Assembly (NCBI GenBank): GCA_027371655.1
Contig: DAHXMR010000190.1
Coordinates: forward strand, 1 to 10,828
Reading direction: 5' to 3'
Length of the DNA: 10,828 nt
Source of the DNA: Microcaldota archaeon
Lineage (GTDB): Archaea; Micrarchaeota; Micrarchaeia; Norongarragalinales; CAINOH01
A model generated the notes under the pieces. That model was not told where the DNA came from and did no database searches. It saw only the letters and a list, made by a program, of their open reading frames with translations. A program made the position numbers and the translations under genes. Of this stretch, positions 5,877 through 10,828 are shown piece after piece. Position 1 is the first letter of the stretch; each line of letters begins with the position of its first letter.

Positions 5877-7688
5877 TTGGGAAAGTTCCTTTTTTCGCTA
5901 ATTTTGTCCATTTGCCTTTTCTCGTCCGCGGTTTCGGCATTCAACGAAAGCGCGGCGCTCTCGTTCCTCAAATCGCAGCAGGCCGCCGACGGCTCTTACG
6001 ATGCCTGGTTCCCTCCCCACACCGCATTCGCCGCCATCGCCTTGGGCGATGCGGGCGGGAATTCTTCGGCGGTTTGGAACGCAAGCGCGTGGATGATTGC
6101 GGACGTGCAAAACAACGCTTCGTATAGCTGGGGAGAAGCGGACATTCCGGGCACCGAAATTTACTCGCTTGCACTTTCGGGAAACGCTAACGCAGGCGCG
6201 CTTGCGCCCGCATACTCCCAGCTTTTGTCCATGCAAACCTCAAGCGGGGGATTCGCCGGATGGTGGACCCCGGGCGGCACGCTCGAAGACGCTGCAAGCA
6301 CGTCGTTCTCGGTGCTTGGCTTGCAAGCTGCGGGCGCGCTGCCCTGCCCGAATGCTACTGCTGCAAAAAAGTATTTGTATTCCTTGCAGAACTTTGACGG
6401 AAGCTTCAACCTCACCTCATCAGTTGAAAACAACTCGCTTTCGTCGCTGGCGCCAAACAAGTATTCAACAACCGCAGTGGCACTGCTCGTGCTCAAGGCG
6501 TTGGGTGAAAATTATTCCAACACCAACATTTCCCAAGGGCTTAATTTCCTGAAAAATTCTTCCGACTCAAACTTTGGAAATCAAAACCACTCTTACGCCG
6601 CCTCTGTTTCAGCCCTTGCATTCAAAGCGTTCAACGAAAGCGATTACGCGTCAAAGGCGTTGAATTACCTGAAGACATTGCAGCAATCGGACGGGGGCTT
6701 TTTCGACTCGCTGCGGAGTTCCAATTCAAGCAACGCGCTTGACACCGGAATCGCGCTTCACGCGATGCATGCGATAAACGAAACCGCGGAATTGCCGTCG
6801 TGCCTGGCGCCGGTTGCAACTCCCACCCCGACTCCCGCGCCGTCCGCAACGCCCACTCCGGCGCCATCACCTACTCCGTGCCCCGCCAAGAAAACGCGGG
6901 TGTGGGTTCAAACGGTGGAAGGCAAGCCGTGGATTGGGCACTTTGAAGAGCGCGAAGTGCAGGACTGCGGCACGCAAGCGGCAAGCCCGTCGAACGGCAG
7001 TTCAAGCCAGCAGGCTGCGGCGCAAAGCGCGCAAAAGCCAATCACGGTCAAAATCGATTTCCCCCCAAGCTCGGGCAAACCAGGCATAACCCAAAGCGTT
7101 TCCGCAAACTCGTGCGCCAAAGCGTATGATTGCTTCGCTCTCGTCGCGTCAATCGCGTGCAACTGGGGCTCGCTCGGCTGCTTTGTCACCGCGGTCAACG
7201 GCGTGCAAAGCCAGTTTGAAAAAGACGGCTCGTGGTGGTCGTTCAAGGCCAACGGAAACCTCGCTGACACGGGGGTAAGCTACTACGACGCGAAGGAAGG
7301 CGACACCATAGAACTCGCATATGTGGGCGGGCAAACCGCACAAAGTGCGCAAAGCGAGGCAAACAACTCTACAGCAAGCACGCCAACGCCCGCGCCCACC
7401 GCTTCGCCAAAACCAACCGCGGCCCCGGCCGCAACCGCCGCGCCTGCGGCAACTCCAATCCCTTCGGCAACCCCGCCGCATCCAACAGTTGCGGCTGCAG
7501 CGCGGGAAACGCAAACGGGAAACCAAGCCATTGAAATCAGGGCCGACTTCTATGGAAACCAAACCGGGCAGCCGCAGGGCCAAACCGGGCTTGCAAGCGC
7601 GCAAACAATGCAAAGCGGGCTTTGGTCCATGGCAGCGGCGATAATTGCGACGGCGGCCGTGCTGTTTTTCGTGCGCAAAAAGCTTTAA
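5877..7688 (+). CDS. Membrane-anchored surface protein: alpha/alpha toroid plus DUF4430-like domain, transcobalamin-like architecture
   Basis: This is a 603-residue exported protein starting at TTG 5877. Residues 1-21 form a signal peptide (basic residue, hydrophobic core, SAVSA). Residues 22-306 carry five repeats of the prenyltransferase/squalene-cyclase toroid type, with turns such as QAADGSY (35-41), QTSSGGF (120-126), QNFDGSF (171-177), SDSNF (229-233) and QQSDGGF (269-275). A TP/AP linker (315-334) and a short segment bounded by Cys335 and Cys364 follow. Residues 389-483 resemble DUF4430: an ITVKIDF strand, a four-Cys insertion (413, 419, 428, 435), WWSFKANGNLADTGVS and EGDTIELAY. A second Thr/Pro/Ala linker leads to a C-terminal helix (about 580-600) ending RKKL, which anchors it. 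Toroid plus DUF4430 is the arrangement of transcobalamin and intrinsic factor, so small-ligand capture outside the cell is plausible; the ligand is inferred. The open frame continues upstream only as antisense of the regulator. Confidence 0.85.
   Translation: MGKFLFSLILSICLFSSAVSAFNESAALSFLKSQQAADGSYDAWFPPHTAFAAIALGDAGGNSSAVWNASAWMIADVQNNASYSWGEADIPGTEIYSLALSGNANAGALAPAYSQLLSMQTSSGGFAGWWTPGGTLEDAASTSFSVLGLQAAGALPCPNATAAKKYLYSLQNFDGSFNLTSSVENNSLSSLAPNKYSTTAVALLVLKALGENYSNTNISQGLNFLKNSSDSNFGNQNHSYAASVSALAFKAFNESDYASKALNYLKTLQQSDGGFFDSLRSSNSSNALDTGIALHAMHAINETAELPSCLAPVATPTPTPAPSATPTPAPSPTPCPAKKTRVWVQTVEGKPWIGHFEEREVQDCGTQAASPSNGSSSQQAAAQSAQKPITVKIDFPPSSGKPGITQSVSANSCAKAYDCFALVASIACNWGSLGCFVTAVNGVQSQFEKDGSWWSFKANGNLADTGVSYYDAKEGDTIELAYVGGQTAQSAQSEANNSTASTPTPAPTASPKPTAAPAATAAPAATPIPSATPPHPTVAAAARETQTGNQAIEIRADFYGNQTGQPQGQTGLASAQTMQSGLWSMAAAIIATAAVLFFVRKKL
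6819..6881 (+). repeat. Thr/Pro/Ala low-complexity linker coding repeat
   Basis: These are degenerate short repeats of ACTCCC/GCGCC-like codons encoding alternating TP, AP and SP dipeptides. They form an extended spacer between the toroid domain and the rest of the surface protein. Similar linkers, probably O-glycosylated, occur at 7375-7490 in the same gene and near 8100-8145 in the next. Confidence 0.7.
7375..7490 (+). repeat. Second Thr/Pro/Ala low-complexity linker
   Basis: This stretch codes for TPTPAPTASPKPTA followed by AAPAAT-like repeats between the DUF4430-like domain and the membrane anchor. It is likely a flexible stalk that lifts the domains off the membrane. Confidence 0.7.
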
Positions 7689-7690
7689 AT
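7684..7690 (+). promoter_or_regulatory. Probable TATA box of the lipoprotein gene
   Basis: TTTAAAT overlaps the stop codon of the surface-protein gene, and its centre is 29 nt from the ATG at 7716. Transcription would start within a few bases of the ATG, so the mRNA may be nearly leaderless; no Shine-Dalgarno sequence is seen. The gene may also be read from the upstream promoter. Confidence 0.45.
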
Positions 7691-7715
7691 CGCGCCGCGG
7701 GATTAAACGGATAAA

Positions 7716-8435
7716 ATGGACTCCCGCGTCACCGCAATCGCCCTGGCCGCAATCGGCCTCCTCCTTTTCGGGTGCCAGCAACAGCAAGTGCAATACGTCT
7801 GCCCCGGCGGCGCAACCGTTTCGGACAAATCGCTTTGCCCAGCCGAATCCGCGCAGCCGATTGCAACTCCGGCCGGAGAAACGCCATCCCCGACCGAAGC
7901 CATTGCCACGCCGATTCCATCCGCAACCCCGTTTGCAACGCCTTCGGCGGAAAGGCTCGGCTGCTTCTCGGACACGGACTGCTCATTCTCGGGCAGCGTA
8001 TGCGCCTCGCGGCTTTACCCGCAGGCAAGCGACGGAAGGGCGCCGTGCGAAAACTGCGTGTGCAACTGCGTACAACAAAAATGCGCGCAAAAACTGCACG
8101 CAACCCCGACCCCGTCGCCAACCCCCACGCCGGTCCCCGAAAAAATCGGAATCACCAACGTGGAGGCCGGAAACCTGCAATTGCGCTACGCGGAAATAAC
8201 CTGGCACACCGCGCTGAACACCACGAGCCACATCATCTACGGCCTTGCGCCGAACATTTTCACAGGCCAATACGACGACAAGATCCGCGCCATAGACCAC
8301 TGGGTGCCCCTGGGCCAGCTCACGCACAACAAGACGTACTACTTCGAAGTCAAAAGCTGCATCCTGGCGGACAACGGCACCGAAGCGCCGTGCGAAACCG
8401 CGCCCATTAGCACCTTCAAAACGCCGAGTTCGTAA
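7716..8435 (+). CDS. Secreted Cys-rich lipoprotein with fibronectin-III-like domain
   Basis: This 239-residue exported protein has an N-terminal hydrophobic signal ending in LLLFGC, a lipobox-like motif with Cys20 as the likely lipidated residue. Then comes a short YVCPGGATVSDKSLCP motif, a Thr/Pro-rich stretch, a Cys-rich segment (GCFSDTDCSFSGSVC and CENCVCNCVQQKC, about residues 86-128) likely held by disulfides, and a TPTPSPTPTP linker. The C-terminal 100 residues have fibronectin-III or purple-acid-phosphatase-N-like strands (ITWHT, HIIYGL, LGQLTHNKTYYFEVKSC) that usually mediate binding, not catalysis. It lies 27 nt after the surface-protein gene and shares its linker style, so the two may act on the same face of the cell. 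It ends 2 nt from the convergent phosphoribosyltransferase gene. No enzyme motif is visible; the exact role is unknown. Confidence 0.8.
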   Translation: MDSRVTAIALAAIGLLLFGCQQQQVQYVCPGGATVSDKSLCPAESAQPIATPAGETPSPTEAIATPIPSATPFATPSAERLGCFSDTDCSFSGSVCASRLYPQASDGRAPCENCVCNCVQQKCAQKLHATPTPSPTPTPVPEKIGITNVEAGNLQLRYAEITWHTALNTTSHIIYGLAPNIFTGQYDDKIRAIDHWVPLGQLTHNKTYYFEVKSCILADNGTEAPCETAPISTFKTPSS

Positions 8436-8437
8436 AA

Positions 8438-9208
8438 TCAGGAAGAAACCGAATACGCTTTTTCCATCCACTCAAGCACTTCTTCGTCCTTCATGTCGTG
8501 GAAATCCCGGTAAGACATTGCCACCGCGTAAGAATACTCGTCGCTTACCACAAGAGAAACGACCTCGTCCACCGGCGCCTTCCCCCGCACGGTTTCAAAC
8601 GCGGAACGCGAACTCGTGGGCACGGCAACCACGATTTTTTTCGCGCCTGAGTTTTTGGCAAACTTCGCAGCCGCCACCATCGTATAGCCGGTTGCAAGCC
8701 CGTCGTCAACTATCACCACCGTGCGGCCCCGCAGGGACGGCAGTTTTCTTTTTCCCAAATATTTTTCGATTCTCCGCCTGATTTCCGCAAGCACATCCCT
8801 CTCGATTTTAGCTATTTCCGCCTTGGGCAGGCTCATCATCGAAAGCACTTCGGGATTGTATTCCACCGAACCGTCGGGCGCAATCGCCCCGAATCCCACC
8901 TCCGGGCTCCACGGAACCGGAAGCTTGCGCGAGACAACAACCCCGAACTCCGCCTTCAACGCCTTGGCAACAGGAATGGCAACCGGAATGCCCCCACGCG
9001 GAATCGCCAACACAACCGGCCGCTCCTCCAAAGACCCGCGGCTAACGCCACGCCCCGCAATTGCATTAGGCTGAAGTGCGCTCGACTGCGTGGTGCGCCC
9101 TTCAAAATGCCCCTGCGCACCGCGGGTCTTTGCGGCAAAACGTTTAAGCGCATTGGCAAGCGCCTGCCCCGCGCTTTCGCGGTCCTCGAAAACACCGGCC
9201 AAATTCAC
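8438..9208 (-). CDS. Phosphoribosyltransferase-domain protein (COG1926-like) with an insertion
   Basis: This 256-residue protein belongs to the type I phosphoribosyltransferase fold. The PRPP-binding motif is clear: VVIVDDGLATGYT (residues 164-176), preceded by RGRT. The N-terminal EDRESAGQALANAL and the VLAIPRGGIPVAIPVAKAL hood-side segment match the COG1926 predicted phosphoribosyltransferase group, whose substrate is unknown. The C terminus has the MSYRDFHDM pattern. Residues about 25-63 are a Gly/Ser/Thr-rich insertion not usual between these two motifs in family members I recall. The start is GTG 9208, which overlaps the TGA of the upstream gene (GTGA, 4 nt), so translation is probably coupled. 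There is no signal peptide, so it is cytoplasmic. The nucleobase or other substrate cannot be named. Confidence 0.85.
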   Translation of the reverse strand: MNLAGVFEDRESAGQALANALKRFAAKTRGAQGHFEGRTTQSSALQPNAIAGRGVSRGSLEERPVVLAIPRGGIPVAIPVAKALKAEFGVVVSRKLPVPWSPEVGFGAIAPDGSVEYNPEVLSMMSLPKAEIAKIERDVLAEIRRRIEKYLGKRKLPSLRGRTVVIVDDGLATGYTMVAAAKFAKNSGAKKIVVAVPTSSRSAFETVRGKAPVDEVVSLVVSDEYSYAVAMSYRDFHDMKDEEVLEWMEKAYSVSS

Positions 9209-9693
9209 TCGCCCTTCGCCTCAAGCGCGTTCAATTCCTTCAAGCGCTCCTCGGCGTCAATCAGCTTCTTTGTGGCCGCATCGTCGTACGAGCGGTAGTC
9301 GCGCTCGGAAAGCTCGCCTTTCAAACTGGCCTTGGCAAGAAGCTTTTTCATGTTCTTCAAATGCTCGATCTCGGTTTTCAACCGCGAACCCTGCTCCTTG
9401 CGCGAAGGCGGCGCGGAATCCGCAAGCCCCGCCCCGCCTGCCGGCGTTTCCAGCTGGAACTTGGTCTTCAAATGCAAGTCCGCGTTCTCTTTTGCAGTGC
9501 TGTACATGGAATAAACGAACGCGTGGGCGACCACGAGGTAAAGCGGCAGCATCACGAGCAGGATGGGCGCGCCGAAGTAAACGCCGAAAACGGACTGGCT
9601 TCCGAAGCGCTGCAAAAGCAGCGCGAACGCGGCCAAAAAGCCGAAGGTAATCGCAACGAACTGCACGCCCTTCCAAAAAACCGCGCTCCTCAA
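9205..9693 (-). CDS. Two-helix membrane protein with C-terminal SHOCT-like helical domain
   Basis: I do not recognise a named family. The 162-residue protein has two hydrophobic segments (about residues 9-29 and 41-64). A Gly/Ala/Pro-rich spacer follows, then a charged, probably coiled-coil C-terminal region (about 101-157) with the pattern LKNMKKLLAKASLKGELSERDY, which resembles the SHOCT motif (leucine-rich helix, then a gly-glu turn and a second helix). Both ends probably face the cytoplasm. The start is TTG 9693, chosen because GGAGGTG (9705-9711) lies 11 nt upstream and a TATA-like element at 9737-9744 fits a short leader; the longer frame from TTG 9768 would begin before that promoter. 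Its stop overlaps the GTG of the phosphoribosyltransferase, so the two form an operon. Its role may be to tether or regulate the partner, which is inference. Confidence 0.7.
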   Translation of the reverse strand: MRSAVFWKGVQFVAITFGFLAAFALLLQRFGSQSVFGVYFGAPILLVMLPLYLVVAHAFVYSMYSTAKENADLHLKTKFQLETPAGGAGLADSAPPSRKEQGSRLKTEIEHLKNMKKLLAKASLKGELSERDYRSYDDAATKKLIDAEERLKELNALEAKGE

Positions 9694-9704
9694 AAAAACC
9701 CTAA

Positions 9705-9711
9705 CACCTCC
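9705..9711 (-). promoter_or_regulatory. Strong Shine-Dalgarno GGAGGTG that decides a TTG start
   Basis: On the minus strand GGAGGTG is seven bases complementary to the 3' end of archaeal 16S rRNA, 11 nt before the TTG at 9693. It is the best ribosome-binding site in the window and argues against the upstream TTG at 9768. Confidence 0.6.
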
Positions 9712-9736
9712 AACTGAAAAACTGACGCAAACGCCC

Positions 9737-9744
9737 AATAAAAA
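9737..9744 (-). promoter_or_regulatory. Probable TATA box of the membrane protein/phosphoribosyltransferase operon
   Basis: TTTTTATT on the minus strand predicts a start of transcription near 9715, just ahead of the strong ribosome-binding site at 9705-9711. Confidence 0.45.
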
Positions 9745-9776
9745 CGGATTCGGTTTGCGCCGAAACAAAAAACAAG

Positions 9777-9784
9777 CTTAAAAG
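9777..9784 (+). promoter_or_regulatory. Probable TATA box of the beta-propeller lipoprotein gene
   Basis: CTTAAAAG predicts a transcription start near 9806 and a leader of about 18 nt holding GGTGG at 9811-9815. It is back to back with the minus-strand operon promoter about 40 nt away. Confidence 0.45.
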
Positions 9785-9823
9785 GCGCCCTCCGCGCCAA
9801 AAATTGCACGGGTGGTTTCTCTT

Positions 9824-10828
9824 ATGAAGCTTTTTGCAACGGCGTTCCTTTTCGCGGCAATTGCGGTGGCATTCATCGCGATTGCGGGCTGCGTCACTAC
9901 CGGAACGCAGGGCGGGCAGGCGGCAACGATTACGCCCAGCCCCACTCCGGCAACGGGAACCGCAAAGGCATTGCAGCCCTCGTCGGAAATGCGCACGTTC
10001 AAGTCGTGGAACGACGTCTCGCAATTCCTCGAAGCGTCGGGTGCCCTCTCGAATTCATACTACGGGGGATACTACCGCGGGGGAATGATGAAAACCGCGC
10101 TGCCCGAAATGGCGATTTCAGACGTTGCGGGCGCGACCGGCGGAGAAGGCGCATCCCAAGGTGCGGCACCCGCGCCAACCGGCGGCCCCTCGGACTTTTC
10201 AACCACGAACGTGCAGGTAGAAGGAGTTGACGAGGCGGACATACTCAAGAACGACGGCCAATATTTGTACACCGTTACCAACGGCCAAATCGTGATAACC
10301 AAGGCATATCCCCCCGAAGGAATGCAGGTCGTGTCGACAATCAACGCCTCGAACCAAAGCGGCTATTACGGCTACGGCGGAACAACCGGAATATTCGTCA
10401 AGGGCGACAAGCTGGTCGCGTTCGGAAGCGAACAATACGACTGGACGCCGATATACAAGCCCCTGCTTGAAAAGGAAAACGCAAGCATTGCGGCAAACGC
10501 GCAATCGGGCAGCGGGGTTTCCTCGAAAATCGCGTGCTTCCGCTATCCCTGCCCCTCGCCGGACTATTACTATCCGAGCAACGCGGCTTTCATGAAAGTT
10601 TACGACATTTCCGACCGCGCGAACCCCAAGCTCGTCAAAACCGTGGAACTGCCGGGAAATTACCAGAACTCGCGGCTCATCGGCGGCAAGGTTTACGCGT
10701 TCTTCTCGGAATACATCTACAACAATTATCCGCGCCCGCTTTACGCGGTGAACGGGGCAATGCGTGACGTCGCGCCCACGGAAATCGCGTACTTCGACTA
10801 CCCCTTCGACAGCTACGTTTTCCAGACA
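9824..10828 (+). CDS. Beta-propeller-domain lipoprotein (PF09826-like), 3' end outside window
   Basis: The 335 visible codons run off the window end in frame. The start is ATG 9824, with GGTGG 8 nt upstream. Residues 1-23 are a signal with a lipobox-like IAGC ending (Cys23), followed by a Thr/Pro/Ala linker (about 35-50). A helix region (FKSWNDVSQFLEAS, about 59-72) and a Gly/Ala-rich spacer lead to the hallmark NVQVEGVDEADILKNDGQYLY (about 129-149), which identifies the secreted beta-propeller family found in many archaea and some bacteria. Blade-like units follow: TNGQIVITKAYP, GIFVKGDKLVAFG, FMKVYDISD and RLIGGKVYAF. A CFRYPCP pair may form a local disulfide. It acts outside the cell, anchored by a lipid if the lipobox is used. 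Its molecular function is not established; adhesion or envelope scaffolding is speculation. Confidence 0.88.
   Translation, partial: MKLFATAFLFAAIAVAFIAIAGCVTTGTQGGQAATITPSPTPATGTAKALQPSSEMRTFKSWNDVSQFLEASGALSNSYYGGYYRGGMMKTALPEMAISDVAGATGGEGASQGAAPAPTGGPSDFSTTNVQVEGVDEADILKNDGQYLYTVTNGQIVITKAYPPEGMQVVSTINASNQSGYYGYGGTTGIFVKGDKLVAFGSEQYDWTPIYKPLLEKENASIAANAQSGSGVSSKIACFRYPCPSPDYYYPSNAAFMKVYDISDRANPKLVKTVELPGNYQNSRLIGGKVYAFFSEYIYNNYPRPLYAVNGAMRDVAPTEIAYFDYPFDSYVFQT

Noticed and set aside
5735..5971. N-terminal extension of the regulator on the minus strand
   Set aside because: It crosses the operator palindrome and runs antisense to the signal peptide of the divergent gene. The ATG at 5734 gives a complete winged-helix domain.
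5864..6127. Possible frameshift: hydrophobic start in frame 2 joined to the toroid protein in frame 0
   Set aside because: Frame 0 already supplies a full signal peptide with a ribosome-binding site and TTG start, so no frameshift is needed.
7149..7793. A 214-codon minus-strand frame opposite the DUF4430-like region
   Set aside because: It is Arg/Gly/Cys-rich low complexity, an antisense shadow of the Pro/Ala linker.
1..10828. Search for tRNA, rRNA, CRISPR arrays, insertion sequences, integrases or attachment sites
   Set aside because: No repeat-spacer pattern, transposase-like frame, terminal inverted repeats or RNA-gene signature was seen by eye.

Overview
The window looks like a piece of an archaeal chromosome, most likely from a DPANN-type lineage (Diapherotrites or a relative). 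The evidence is mixed. Archease, a DUF4443-type winged-helix protein and a beta-propeller-domain lipoprotein point to Archaea. Promoters look like TATA boxes 25-45 nt ahead of starts. Several starts have GGTG/GAGGTG Shine-Dalgarno sequences, and TTG/GTG starts are common. Intergenic gaps are very short. GC is high by eye (about 55-60%). The lineage name is inference, because no rRNA or marker gene is present.

Layout, left to right. Bases 2-502 hold the 3' end of a TraB/GumN-like gene. A GT-B glycosyltransferase (573-1736) and a MarC-family membrane protein (1790-2416) follow on the same strand. Archease (2479-2901) converges on MarC and is divergent from a glutamate-dehydrogenase-family gene (3070-4218). 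A putative HExxH zinc peptidase (4292-5089) has somewhat lower GC than its neighbours. A DUF4443-like winged-helix regulator (5114-5734, minus) is divergent from a 603-residue surface protein (5877-7688). Between these two lies a perfect 23-bp palindrome that overlaps the probable TATA box of the surface-protein gene. A Cys-rich, fibronectin-III-like lipoprotein (7716-8435) follows. It converges, with only 2 nt between, on a minus-strand operon of a two-helix membrane protein and a phosphoribosyltransferase that overlap by 4 nt. The window ends inside a beta-propeller-domain lipoprotein (9824 onward).

The right half is mainly cell-envelope biology: three exported proteins with Thr/Pro/Ala linkers, two with lipobox-like signals and one with a C-terminal membrane anchor. 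The most notable item is the 5877-7688 protein. Its domain order (alpha/alpha toroid, linker, DUF4430-like beta domain) matches eukaryotic transcobalamin and intrinsic factor. Together with the palindrome and the divergent regulator it forms a plausible small regulated ligand-capture module. The ligand is not shown by the sequence.

I found no rRNA, tRNA, CRISPR array, insertion sequence or integrase, and no gene-free stretch longer than about 170 bases.
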